Virus record (IMG/VR): IMGVR_UViG_3300011116_000589 | Coordinates: 1-41,517 of that record | Source: a virus | Length of the DNA stretch: 41,517 bases | Reading direction: 5' to 3' (one strand) | Part shown: one piece after another, positions 17,854-24,535 of the stretch | How positions within the stretch are numbered: the first letter of the stretch is position 1 | Layout of the letters: every line of letters starts with the position of its first letter | The notes under the pieces: generated by a model | What the model was told of the DNA's origin: nothing | The model's input: only the letters and a program-made list of their open reading frames with translations | The model's database searches: none | Position numbers and translations under genes: made by a program

Positions 17854-18361
17854 GTTTAAACGTAGGCCAATGGACGCTTACGCCACCCCTGAAGCGGCTG
17901 TCTTACCATTGCTGCCATATCTCCCGCGCCAGACGAGGTTCTGTGAGCCCTGCGCTGGTGAGGGGCACCTCATCCGCCATCTAGAGAAGCATGGGCACCA
18001 GTGCTCCTCTGCGTTTGATCTAGACCCTGATAGCGCCCACCCCGAACTGGATGCGCTGCATTTGACACCCGAACATCTGGCGGGGGCAGATTACATCATC
18101 ACGAATCCGCCCTGGACGCGCCATGTGCTGCACGGCATGATAGATCGGTTCACATCACTAGCTCCAACCTGGCTATTGTTTGATGCAGACTGGGCTTATA
18201 CTAAGCAGTCCATGCCACACATGGATCGTTGCAGGATGATCGTGGCTGTTGGCCGCGTGAAATGGATTGAGGGCTCTCAGCATACCGGCAAAGACAATTG
18301 CTCTTGGTATCTCTTTGGGACCAAGACCCAAGCTCACACTGACTTCGTAGGCCGCAAATGA
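17837..18361 (+). CDS. DNA adenine methyltransferase-like protein
   Basis: 174 aa. SAM-binding motif I FCEPCAGEGHL at 35-45 and catalytic motif IV NPPW at 90-93 mark the N6-adenine (amino) methyltransferase fold. The N-terminal MDAYATPEAAVLPLLPYLP is also usual for phage versions. There is no separate target-recognition domain, so it is short compared with restriction-modification enzymes; it might methylate a short site or act as a solitary anti-restriction enzyme (inference). ATG 17837 lies within the HNH gene's 3' end; ATGA couples it to the next gene. Confidence 0.75.
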   Translation: MGKRSEFKRRPMDAYATPEAAVLPLLPYLPRQTRFCEPCAGEGHLIRHLEKHGHQCSSAFDLDPDSAHPELDALHLTPEHLAGADYIITNPPWTRHVLHGMIDRFTSLAPTWLLFDADWAYTKQSMPHMDRCRMIVAVGRVKWIEGSQHTGKDNCSWYLFGTKTQAHTDFVGRK

Positions 18362-18594
18362 AGGTCTCTATAGACGACCAGGTTCAGGCGCTGGAGGAGG
18401 CCGTTATAGCCCACCGCAGCTATGTCAGGACCGTCAAGCGGCTGGTGACACTGAAAGAGCGCCCCAAAGAGATTTTGGAGGACACAGAGCGCCGTCTCCC
18501 GTTGATGGAGGCGGCATTAAAAACATTAAAATGGGTGCAATTAAATCGAGAAACAATTATTGAGGCCCATAATAAATGCCAAAACAGCGCTTGA
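18358..18594 (+). CDS. Small helical phage protein
   Basis: 78 aa, ATGA overlap with the methyltransferase gene. Helices with charged heptads (VQALEEAVIAHRSYVRTVKRLV), a RPKEILEDTERRLPLMEAALKTL block, and a polar C-terminus. The layout matches short phage proteins of unknown role found next to replication and methylation genes. No catalytic motif. Confidence 0.6.
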   Translation: MKVSIDDQVQALEEAVIAHRSYVRTVKRLVTLKERPKEILEDTERRLPLMEAALKTLKWVQLNRETIIEAHNKCQNSA

Positions 18595-18608
18595 TTTGTG
18601 CCAATTTA

Positions 18609-18622
18609 GCATTTACAAATGC
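18609..18622. promoter_or_regulatory. Small palindrome upstream of an HTH gene
   Basis: GCATTTACAAATGC has perfect 6-base arms with a 2-base centre and lies 24 bases before the start of the HTH gene at 18647. It could be the operator by which that protein controls itself. It may equally be part of the upstream transcript with no function. Confidence 0.35.
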
Positions 18623-18646
18623 CGCTTCAGCATAAAAGGAGCCGAC

Positions 18647-18826
18647 ATGAGAAATGCAGAATTAGCAGAATTAAATCGCCTTATTGATAAATCTGGATTG
18701 ATGCGAATCGAAATATCTAATTATCTAGGCATCGGTGAGCGCACCCTCTACACATGGATGAGGGGCGGCTCTCGCATCCCCAAGATGGCCATCATCGCCT
18801 TGAAAGTCTTGGTGAAAGAGGTATAG
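18647..18826 (+). CDS. Small HTH DNA-binding protein
   Basis: 59 aa from ATG 18647, chosen for the AAAAGGAG site; a longer in-frame reading from 18560 overlaps the previous gene and has none. The HTH is MRIEISNYLGIGERTLYTWMRGGSRIPK in two parts: the first helix pair with the turn at LGIGE and the recognition helix RTLYTWMRGG. It resembles tiny Cro-like or MerR-free regulators in phages. A palindrome just upstream is a candidate operator. Confidence 0.7.
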   Translation: MRNAELAELNRLIDKSGLMRIEISNYLGIGERTLYTWMRGGSRIPKMAIIALKVLVKEV

Positions 18827-18838
18827 TAGCAAATGAAA

Positions 18839-18869
18839 GAGGCCCGCCAGCGGCAAACTGGCGAGCCTC
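18839..18869 (+). terminator. Hairpin between the HTH gene and the replication block
   Basis: Arms GAGGC/GCCTC (18839-18843, 18865-18869) and GCCAG/CTGGC (18846-18850, 18858-18862) are separated by a two-base internal loop, with a 7-base apical loop. No T-run follows, so it may be an attenuator or RNA-stabilising hairpin and not a strong terminator. The remaining bases to 18966 show no gene. Confidence 0.45.
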
Positions 18870-18966
18870 GTAACCAACACGCGCTTGCACCGCACGTTGG
18901 GCCTAATCCGGTTTTACCCGCCTTTGGTCTGATTTGCAATGCTCCGCGCCAACAGGAGTATGCTAA

Positions 18967-19275
18967 ATGTCTTTTCAAGCTATGGCTTGGGCGGTCAAAC
19001 AGACGCTACCTTCTCGTGAAAAGTTCTTGCTGATCATCTTGGCGAACTACGCCAATGACAGAAACCAGTGCTGGCCTGCTATTGCCACGCTTTGCAAGGA
19101 CACCGGATTCTCCCGCATGACGGTCTCAAGGGGGATTGCCAAGCTGATCAAGCTGGGCGCTTTGAATGCGCGGCATCAAACGAAGAACGGCATGAAAACC
19201 TCAAAAATGTACCGCCTCATGGTCAAGGAGGCACCAATAGCCTTCATTGACGAGGATGACCCGCCCTTTGAATAG
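18967..19275 (+). CDS. Replication-initiator-like HTH protein (lambda O-type N-terminal domain)
   Basis: 102 aa with CAGGAG 8 bases before ATG. It matches the HTH_36 / phage O N-terminal pattern: FLLIILANYANDRNQCWPAIATLCKDTG in two parts, then FSRMTVSRGIAKLIKLGAL as the winged helix. In larger homologues this domain binds origin iterons. Here only this domain is present, directly upstream of iteron-like repeats at 19289-19348 and a helicase gene, which fits a role in origin recognition. A transcription regulator is the alternative. Confidence 0.7.
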   Translation: MSFQAMAWAVKQTLPSREKFLLIILANYANDRNQCWPAIATLCKDTGFSRMTVSRGIAKLIKLGALNARHQTKNGMKTSKMYRLMVKEAPIAFIDEDDPPFE

Positions 19276-19288
19276 GCCGGAAAACTGG

Positions 19289-19440
19289 ATGTCTAAATTT
19301 GAGCATACGATGTCTAAATTTGAACATGGCATGCTCAGGATTAGACATAAACCTATTACAGTAACCTATCATCAACCTATCAGCCTCATACATCCCCGCC
19401 AGAGAATGTAGTTAATATAATATATATACAATAAACCACG
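19289..19440. other. Candidate replication origin with iteron-like repeats
   Basis: Three 18-base sites begin at 19289, 19310 and 19331, exactly 21 bases apart. The first two are direct copies of ATGTCTAAATTTGAGCAT with one difference; the third is an inverted copy with 15 of 18 matches. Each has a dyad around AAATTT. Three ACCTAT repeats follow (19351, 19364, 19375), then an AT-only stretch with TATAAT (19412-19435). Spacing of two helical turns, an AT-rich neighbour, and an initiator-like gene on the left with helicase and primase on the right make an origin likely. Operator sites for the helicase operon are the alternative. Confidence 0.55.
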
Positions 19441-19458
19441 CGAAACAGGAACACAGCA

Positions 19459-20931
19459 ATGGAACTGCGAAGCTATCAACAACGCGCAATCGATGAACTC
19501 AGGCAAGCATTGGGCACCGGCAAGCGCAGGCCTGTGGTGCAATCCCCGACAGGATCCGGCAAGACTGTGATCGCCGCCGCCATCGTGAACATGGCCCGCA
19601 ACAAGGGCAAGCGGATCATCTTTGCCGTGCCTGCTTTGAGCCTGATCGATCAGACGGTGGACCGATTTCGGCAAAACGGGATTTTTGAGATCGGGGTGAT
19701 GCAAGGCCAGCACGAGATGACCGACTATGATCAGCCCGTTCAGGTCTGCTCAGTTCAAACCTTGGCGCGGAGACAACCGCCTAAGGCAGATCTGGTCATC
19801 ATTGATGAATGCCATGTCATGTTTAAGCTTTACGATGATTGGATGAACCGCCCTGAGTGGCAGCATGTTCCGTTCATCGGGTTAACGGCCACGCCTTGGG
19901 CAAAGGGTATGGGCGCCCCAGGCCGGTGGGATCACCTCATCATCGGATCCACGTTGCAGGAACTGATCGAGCTTGGCCATCTGTCAGACTTCCGGTGCTA
20001 TGCCCCAGCCCACCCTGATCTGGCGGGGGTGAAGACGGTCGCCGGGGATTACGACCTGAAGGGATTAGGCAAGGCGATGGACAAGGCCCCGCTGGTCGCC
20101 GACATCGTGACGACATGGTTGGAGCGGGGCGAGAATAGGTCCACCATATGCTTCGCTGTAAACCGAGTGCATGCCAAGCATATCCAGAATCAGTTCATCG
20201 AGGCGGGGGTGAAGGCTGAGTACATGGACGCATACACCAACCTTGAGGATCGCGGCGACATCGTGCAGCGGTTTAGCGACGGCGACATTCAGGTGATCTG
20301 CAACGTAGGGGTGTTGACGACCGGGTTTGACGCGGATGTTCGGTGCATCATCTTGGCGCGGCCCACCAAGTCTGAGATCCTGTATGTTCAGATGATTGGC
20401 AGAGGCCTCAGGACGGCTGACGGCAAATCTGATTGCCTGATCCTCGATCACAGCGATACAACCCTGCGGCTGGGCTTCGTGACCGACATAGGCAAGAACG
20501 ATCTGCATGATGGGACCGCCAACAGGCAAACAGCGGAGAAGACAGCGCCGCTCCCAAAGGAATGCCCCCAGTGTTCGTTCTTGAAGCCCCCAAAGCTTCG
20601 CAAATGTCCATCGTGCGGGTTTGAGGCTATCGCCAAGTCTGAAGTTGAGAGCAAGGACGGCGAGCTTCTGGAGTTAACCCGCAACAAGACGATCAAGCCT
20701 GAGAAGTTCACGATGGCGCAGAAACAGGATTGGTACAGCCAGCTCATCCTGTATGCCCATCTGCGTGGGTACAAGCCTGGCTGGGCTTACTGGGCCTACA
20801 AAGACAAATTTAAGGTTGGGCCAGATCATTCGCTTGATGACCGACCAGCCGCCATGATTAGCTACGAAGTGCAAAACTGGATTACAGCGCGGAATATCCG
20901 CAAGGCGAAGGCAAGGGAGAAAGCGGCATGA
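19459..20931 (+). CDS. Superfamily 2 DEAD/DEAH-box helicase
   Basis: 490 aa. Motif I SPTGSGKT at 29-36, motif II DECH at 116-119, motif III TATP at 143-146, motif VI QMIGRGLR at 311-318. A zinc-like C369-x-x-C372...C383-x-x-C386 follows, then a basic/aromatic C-terminal domain. The layout matches phage replicative or repair SF2 helicases (UvsW/RadD-like) often paired with Toprim primases. It should unwind DNA or branched intermediates with ATP. It is the first large gene after the iteron region; the stop overlaps the next start (ATGA). Confidence 0.9.
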   Translation: MELRSYQQRAIDELRQALGTGKRRPVVQSPTGSGKTVIAAAIVNMARNKGKRIIFAVPALSLIDQTVDRFRQNGIFEIGVMQGQHEMTDYDQPVQVCSVQTLARRQPPKADLVIIDECHVMFKLYDDWMNRPEWQHVPFIGLTATPWAKGMGAPGRWDHLIIGSTLQELIELGHLSDFRCYAPAHPDLAGVKTVAGDYDLKGLGKAMDKAPLVADIVTTWLERGENRSTICFAVNRVHAKHIQNQFIEAGVKAEYMDAYTNLEDRGDIVQRFSDGDIQVICNVGVLTTGFDADVRCIILARPTKSEILYVQMIGRGLRTADGKSDCLILDHSDTTLRLGFVTDIGKNDLHDGTANRQTAEKTAPLPKECPQCSFLKPPKLRKCPSCGFEAIAKSEVESKDGELLELTRNKTIKPEKFTMAQKQDWYSQLILYAHLRGYKPGWAYWAYKDKFKVGPDHSLDDRPAAMISYEVQNWITARNIRKAKAREKAA

Positions 20932-21167
20932 GCAACGATCTTGTGAAGCGACTACGCGAACTTACATGCAACTGCTATGACGCAGAGGTGATTGAGGCGG
21001 GTAAAGATGCGATGGATGAGGCTGCCGACCGTATTGATCAGCTAGAGGCGGCACTTTCTCACATTTGGGCATGGTATCCCATCAACGTATCAAAGCCACA
21101 TGAAACGATTGATGCGATTAAGGATTATGCTTTCGTGGCCATTAAAGGGGGAAAGAAAAATGACTGA
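20928..21167 (+). CDS. Small Ead/Ea22-like protein
   Basis: 79 aa, ATGA overlap with the helicase gene. KRLRELTCNCYDAEVIEAGKDAMDEAADRIDQLEAAL in parts is the helical pattern of short lambda Ead-like proteins (MxEAADRIxxLE). A similar AADRIDELE block occurs in the minus-strand gene at 22554. Function unknown. It separates the helicase and primase genes together with a DUF551 gene. Confidence 0.6.
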   Translation: MSNDLVKRLRELTCNCYDAEVIEAGKDAMDEAADRIDQLEAALSHIWAWYPINVSKPHETIDAIKDYAFVAIKGGKKND

Positions 21168-21477
21168 TCCAGCACGTTGCCATTGCGGTTCCATCAGTTG
21201 GGAGCGCAATATCGAAGAGAGCCGATACATCTGCGCCAGTTGCAAGCGCCCTTTGTGGCAGCCAATTGAAACCGCGCCACAAGATGAAATGATACTGGTT
21301 TGGGCAGAAGATTGGGGCGGTAGTGTAGCGGAGTTAGTTTTGATGAGTGAATATGGGTCATATGATCCAGATGAGTACGAAGATGAAAAAGCTAGAATGT
21401 GGGTTGGTGATCAGGGGTTAAATCTTGTGTTTAATCCAACACATTGGATGCCGTTACCGGATGGGCCAAATGACTGA
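21160..21477 (+). CDS. DUF551 protein with N-terminal zinc-ribbon-like segment
   Basis: 105 aa from ATG 21160, overlapping the previous gene by 8 bases. N-terminal CHCGS...CASC could be a zinc ribbon. The rest matches DUF551: WQPIETAPQDEMILVWAEDW, then W-x-x-D, and the terminal THWMPLPDGP. DUF551 proteins are frequent in phages and prophages; no activity is known. The fusion of a Cys-pair segment to DUF551 is slightly unusual. Confidence 0.75.
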   Translation: MTDPARCHCGSISWERNIEESRYICASCKRPLWQPIETAPQDEMILVWAEDWGGSVAELVLMSEYGSYDPDEYEDEKARMWVGDQGLNLVFNPTHWMPLPDGPND

Positions 21478-22399
21478 GGCCAGACAGATCGCCAGAGGGC
21501 GCTGGAAAGAGATCTTGCCCGCGCTGGGGGTAGACGCCAAGTTCCTCGTCAACAAGCATGGCCCATGCCCTATCTGTGGCGGGGCTGATCGCTTCCGGTG
21601 GGACGACCAGCATGGCGAGGGTGGCTACATCTGCTCGCAATGTGGTGGCGGGGATGGCTTCAGGCTCGCCGGGCGCGTCACAGGCCAGACGTTCGCACAG
21701 TTAGCGCGTCAGGTGGAAGATATGCTTGGTCACAGCAATAGCTATCAAGGGGCGATGGGCGACGTTGAGGAGATGCGTCAGCGCGAAAAGATGAAAAGCG
21801 TCTGGGATGGGTCTAGGACGCCCGCAGTGGGTGGACCCACCGATACCTACTTGGGGGCCCGCGTTGGCTGTCTGTGGCCTTCTCAGGCGATCCGTGAGGC
21901 ATTGTGGGGTCAGACTCCGGTCATGGTCTGCAAAATCGTGGATGCCGGAGGCCAGAGAGCCGTGAATCTGCACCTGACCATGCTGACTATTGATGGGCGC
22001 AAGGCCAGCTTGGACGTAGCAAAACGTGTGATGAAGGGGAAGCTCCCTGACGGGTGCGCGATCCGGCTTGGTCCAGAGAAGCCTGTCATGGGCGTTGCGG
22101 AGGGCATCGAAACCGCCATTAGCGCCGCGATCATGTTTGATATGCCGGTCTGGGCTTGTGTGAACGGGACGCTGTTATCCAAATGGATTCCCCCCGCCAG
22201 GGCTGAGCATGTCACGGTGTTTGGTGACAATGACACCAATTTCACCGGCCAAGCGAAAGCTTTCCATCTCGCAAATAGGCTGGAGGTCCAGTACAAGCGT
22301 AAGGTGACCGTGATGATCCCGCCAATGGCTGGCGATGATTGGAATGACCATCACCATCGCACATGGGGCCAGCCCACGTTCCTGCGGGTTGTGAAATAA
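21470..22399 (+). CDS. Zinc-ribbon/Toprim DNA primase
   Basis: 309 aa from ATG 21470, overlapping the previous gene by 8 bases. Zinc ribbon C33-x-x-C36 (GPCPICGGADRF) and C55-x-x-C58 (YICSQCGGGDGF) as in P4/T7-type primases. The C-terminal half is the Toprim catalytic core: VAEGIETA (E211) and VTVFGDND (D253, D255), with GQAKAFHLANR after it. It should make RNA primers at the phage fork. There is no helicase domain fused, so the separate SF2 helicase or a host helicase must serve. Last gene of the replication operon. Confidence 0.85.
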   Translation: MTEARQIARGRWKEILPALGVDAKFLVNKHGPCPICGGADRFRWDDQHGEGGYICSQCGGGDGFRLAGRVTGQTFAQLARQVEDMLGHSNSYQGAMGDVEEMRQREKMKSVWDGSRTPAVGGPTDTYLGARVGCLWPSQAIREALWGQTPVMVCKIVDAGGQRAVNLHLTMLTIDGRKASLDVAKRVMKGKLPDGCAIRLGPEKPVMGVAEGIETAISAAIMFDMPVWACVNGTLLSKWIPPARAEHVTVFGDNDTNFTGQAKAFHLANRLEVQYKRKVTVMIPPMAGDDWNDHHHRTWGQPTFLRVVK

Positions 22400-22403
22400 A
22401 AAA

Positions 22404-22436
22404 GGCGACACCGGAGGAGTCAATCCCGGTGCCGCC
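22404..22436 (-). terminator. Rho-independent terminator for minus-strand genes
   Basis: Arms GGCG-A-CACCGG (22404-22414) and CCGGTG-C-CGCC (22426-22436) form a 10-bp stem with one mismatch. On the minus strand the stem is followed by a run of six T then ATTT, the classic form. In the plus direction it lies right after the primase stop but without a T-run. It separates convergent operons. Confidence 0.75.
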
Positions 22437-22464
22437 CCATGGGCGCAACGCACTACCAATGCGC

Positions 22465-22566
22465 CTAATGATGCCCCTTATGTTTCGGGGATGTGAAAAG
22501 CGCTGCGAACAATATGAACGCGCCGAATAGGGTGAAGTAAAGGACCGCGCCAGCTAGTCTGAGCAT
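22465..22566 (-). CDS. Tiny membrane protein
   Basis: 33 aa on the minus strand, start CAT at 22564-22566, stop CTA at 22465-22467. A very strong ribosome site (GGGGGAAAC) precedes the ATG. The product is one membrane helix (LAGAVLYFTLFGAFILFAALF) with a basic/His-rich tail (SPKHKGHH). It overlaps the end of the preceding gene by 13 bases and sits just before the terminator. Too small for many gene callers. Function unknown. Confidence 0.65.
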   Translation of the reverse strand: MLRLAGAVLYFTLFGAFILFAALFTSPKHKGHH

Positions 22567-22751
22567 GTTTCCCCCAATACATTGCGGGCACGTTCAAGAT
22601 CGCTGAAGCTTGTCATGCCATAATCAATTAGCCGTTTAAGCTCTGTTTCTAGCTCATCAATACGATCCGCAGCCTGATTTAATTCAGACTTCAGTGGATC
22701 GTAGAAGGTTTCGCTAGCGGATTTTCTTAGCCCCTCTGAGATCTTGCTCAT
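22554..22751 (-). CDS. Small helical hypothetical protein
   Basis: 65 aa. Heptad-like helix ELNQAADRIDELETELKRL, related in pattern to the Ead-like protein at 20928. N-terminus SKISEGLRKSASETFYDP. Overlaps the following KGG gene's end by ATGA (22748-22751). No motif for an enzyme. Unknown function. Confidence 0.55.
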   Translation of the reverse strand: MSKISEGLRKSASETFYDPLKSELNQAADRIDELETELKRLIDYGMTSFSDLERARNVLGETCSD

Positions 22752-23017
22752 TTCTTTGCCCTCGACTTTGCGCCAAGCTTGCCAGCGCGTGACGCTAGAG
22801 CCGGGTCCATCTTGAAGGACCGCTTCTCTGGACGCGATGACTTGCCACCTTTGCTCCCAGCTTTGGACGCCAGTTCCCTGTTGACCGAATAGGCGCGCTT
22901 CTCTTTAGGGACTGATTTGCCCCCTTTAGTCGCGATTTCTTTGCGCTTCTCAGGGGTCATGCTAGCGAAGCCCCGCTTTCCAACGGGGACGACAACCCAG
23001 TTTGATTCCTCAGTCAT
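22748..23017 (-). CDS. KGG-motif (stress-induced protein-like) basic protein
   Basis: 89 aa. It has three tandem units of the KGG type: KRGFASMTPEKRKEIATKGGKS, then SVNRELASKAGSKGGKS, then KMDPALASRAGKLGAKS. The first is the textbook KGG stress-protein motif, known in bacterial desiccation and stress proteins. The chain is strongly basic, so DNA or RNA contact is possible. Ribosome site AGGAGTC with a built-in GANTC site, 7 bases upstream. Unusual in a phage but not unknown. Confidence 0.7.
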   Translation of the reverse strand: MTEESNWVVVPVGKRGFASMTPEKRKEIATKGGKSVPKEKRAYSVNRELASKAGSKGGKSSRPEKRSFKMDPALASRAGKLGAKSRAKK

Positions 23018-23258
23018 TGGTCGACTCCTCTTCAGTTTCGTTTAGCAAATAGTTCCCGTAGGCCATGTCCATGAACCTATGCAGGGCGCGAATATGGGTC
23101 ATGTTTAAAGTGACCATAACCGTCTTTGGTTTCATCTCTGCGTTAGAGACTGATAGCCCGGTAGCCTCCAGCATCAAGAGATTTGGCGCATCGAAGTCAT
23201 GGGATAGCGTCACGCTGTCGCCATCATCGTCGGTGATTGTTATGCTGTAGTCTATCAT
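23010..23258 (-). CDS. Small hypothetical protein
   Basis: 82 aa. Beta-rich first half (DYSITITDDDGDSVTLSHDF, LLMLEATGLSV), then TVMVTLNMTHIRALHRFMDMAYG as strand plus helix, acidic end. It overlaps the KGG gene by 8 bases. No family recognised; clearly coding by its coupling and composition. Confidence 0.6.
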   Translation of the reverse strand: MIDYSITITDDDGDSVTLSHDFDAPNLLMLEATGLSVSNAEMKPKTVMVTLNMTHIRALHRFMDMAYGNYLLNETEEESTND

Positions 23259-23259
23259 C

Positions 23260-23562
23260 TTAGCACCCCTTTGCGTTGCACATAACGGCGATGGACTCGT
23301 CTATCACCGCCTGTAGGTTGTCCATGTATTCCTGACCAGTTTTGTCAGAGAACCTAGCTAATGCGATCTTTTCCAACGCCGCTAGCATTTCTGGCGCGGC
23401 TAATAGGACATTTAGATTGTTGTGGCTTCGGTGCGTCATCACCCGGCAGATGGAAACGTCCCGATCCGTGTTTTGGGCCTTGATGTAGACGCTGTTCTCT
23501 GACCACTTTGTGGTCCAGGGTCCGGGCGTGTGCGGTTGTCTATGCTTTACGATTGCGTTCAT
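23260..23562 (-). CDS. Small phage protein with TPGPW and LLAAPEMLAALE motifs
   Basis: 100 aa from ATG 23562, preceded by GAGGGGGA; a TTG two codons earlier is not preferred. N-terminal HTPGPW and the central NLNVLLAAPEMLAALE helix are hallmarks of a very common short phage family of unknown function. The ribosome-start area reads TTGGTCATG, one of several TGACCA-containing strings in this region. Confidence 0.7.
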   Translation of the reverse strand: MNAIVKHRQPHTPGPWTTKWSENSVYIKAQNTDRDVSICRVMTHRSHNNLNVLLAAPEMLAALEKIALARFSDKTGQEYMDNLQAVIDESIAVMCNAKGC

Positions 23563-23574
23563 GACCAATCCCCC

Positions 23575-23787
23575 TCAATGATAAGCGGCAAGCAGCCACT
23601 GGCGGGCGCTTTCCAGTGAATAGCAATGTTTGACCTGTCCATGAATGGACACGGCGCGCCAATGGTGGCGGTCCCGGTTCTTGACCTTAATCGGTCCAAT
23701 GAACCCGGTGGGGTGACCAAAGTAGGTTAACTGATAGATGCCGTCTGCTTTTGTCAGTTGGATTGGGTTGCTGTTTTGGGTTACCAT
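23575..23787 (-). CDS. Small hypothetical protein, first gene of a leftward operon
   Basis: 70 aa from ATG 23787 (GGAGACTTGGTC before it); a longer reading from 23847 lacks a ribosome site. Basic, beta-rich: IYQLTYFGHPTGFIGPIKVKNRDRHHWRAV in two parts, and YSLESARQWLLAAYH at the end. No recognised family. Its start codon context GGTCATG matches that of the neighbour at 23562. Confidence 0.55.
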   Translation of the reverse strand: MVTQNSNPIQLTKADGIYQLTYFGHPTGFIGPIKVKNRDRHHWRAVSIHGQVKHCYSLESARQWLLAAYH

Positions 23788-23893
23788 GACCAAGTCTCCG
23801 TTGTGGGATGACGAATCGAAGTTTATCATACTCTTGACCATACGCAACAGATAAATTCACCAACGGTCCATGACCAATCAAAAAGGAAATATC

Positions 23894-24091
23894 ATGCAGC
23901 TAGACGAAATGACCATATTCTATATTGCTGTGTTCGTGTTCTTCATCTGTCCATTGGGATTGGTCCTTTGGGCTTTGGTCCTAGACCAGATGACCAGAGC
24001 GAATCAGCCCGCGCCAGAGCGTGACCAATGGTCCGGTCCAATCATCCGCCCCGTGACCAATCCAATCCGGTCCAGCGGTCCAGACCAATGA
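23894..24091 (+). CDS. Small single-TM protein with proline-rich tail
   Basis: 65 aa from ATG 23894, favoured over ATG 23870 because AAAAAGGA lies 8 bases upstream. Residues about 7-31 are one membrane helix (IFYIAVFVFFICPLGLVLWAL). The remainder is polar and Pro/Gln-rich (RANQPAPERDQWSGP). This stretch of DNA is full of TGACCA and GGTCCA strings read in different codon frames. Function unknown. Confidence 0.6.
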   Translation: MQLDEMTIFYIAVFVFFICPLGLVLWALVLDQMTRANQPAPERDQWSGPIIRPVTNPIRSSGPDQ

Positions 24092-24110
24092 CCAATAGGC
24101 GAATGCCATC

Positions 24111-24134
24111 AACCTTGGGCTTAAAGCCAAGGTT
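24111..24134. terminator. Hairpin 1 between convergent genes
   Basis: Perfect 8-base arms AACCTTGG and CCAAGGTT with an 8-base loop, 19 bases after the membrane-protein stop. No T-run adjoins. First of three hairpins within 122 bases. Confidence 0.5.
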
Positions 24135-24167
24135 AAGCAAACCCCAGGTTGAGGCAAGCTTTATTGT

Positions 24168-24190
24168 CCCGCGCCAATGCCCGGCGCGGG
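24168..24190 (+). terminator. Hairpin 2, GC-rich
   Basis: Arms CCCGCGCC and GGCGCGGG (8 bp, all G/C) with a 7-base loop, followed by TTATGT. A very stable stem and a short T-rich start make it the likeliest terminator for the plus-strand gene. Confidence 0.55.
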
Positions 24191-24201
24191 TTATGTGGTC
24201 C

Positions 24202-24232
24202 AATCTTATGGAAAAGCCTTTTCCGTAAGATT
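24202..24232. terminator. Hairpin 3, long AT-rich stem at a gene end
   Basis: AATCTTA-T-GGAAAA / TTTTCC-G-TAAGATT gives a 13-bp stem with one mismatch and a 3-base loop. It touches the stop codon of the minus-strand gene ending at 24231 and would fold at the end of that transcript. Confidence 0.55.
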
Positions 24233-24446
24233 ATCTCTGGAGTCGTTTCCGGCGTGATAATTCTGTCGTTATCGAGTCCATCTCGGCTAGTAGCTTGGCC
24301 ACATATGGGTCATTGATATCGCGCTCTCGATATATGGGAAGAGTCGCGCTGATATCGCGCAATGCATGATTCAATTCGGCAATAGGCTTTGATCTGGCGC
24401 GGGCTTCATAATAGGCCAAGCTTTGATAGATAGGCTCTACTTTCAT
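24231..24446 (-). CDS. Small helical hypothetical protein
   Basis: 71 aa from ATG 24446 with CGGAGTC 8 bases upstream; a longer in-frame reading to 24581 runs into another small gene and a terminator. Helical and charged: EPIYQSLAYYEARARSKPIAELNHALRDI in parts, AKLLAEMDSITTELSRRKRLQR at the end. No family recognised. Confidence 0.55.
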   Translation of the reverse strand: MKVEPIYQSLAYYEARARSKPIAELNHALRDISATLPIYRERDINDPYVAKLLAEMDSITTELSRRKRLQR

Positions 24447-24506
24447 TTGAGGACTCCGATTAGGGTTGAATTTTAGGGTTACTGGCGACTCATGGGCGCA
24501 AGAAAA

Positions 24507-24527
24507 GGCCGGAGACAAGCCCCGGCC
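24507..24527 (-). terminator. Rho-independent terminator on the minus strand
   Basis: Arms GGCCGG and CCGGCC with a 9-base loop. On the minus strand the stem is followed by TTTTCTT. It lies right after the tiny gene at 24536-24616 and so ends the operon that begins with the 25385 gene. Confidence 0.65.
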
Positions 24528-24535
24528 CTTTGCGA

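Noticed and set aside
18833-19033. Possible small gene before the O-like HTH gene
   Set aside because: The start lies in the hairpin, no ribosome site, and it overlaps a better gene at 18967.
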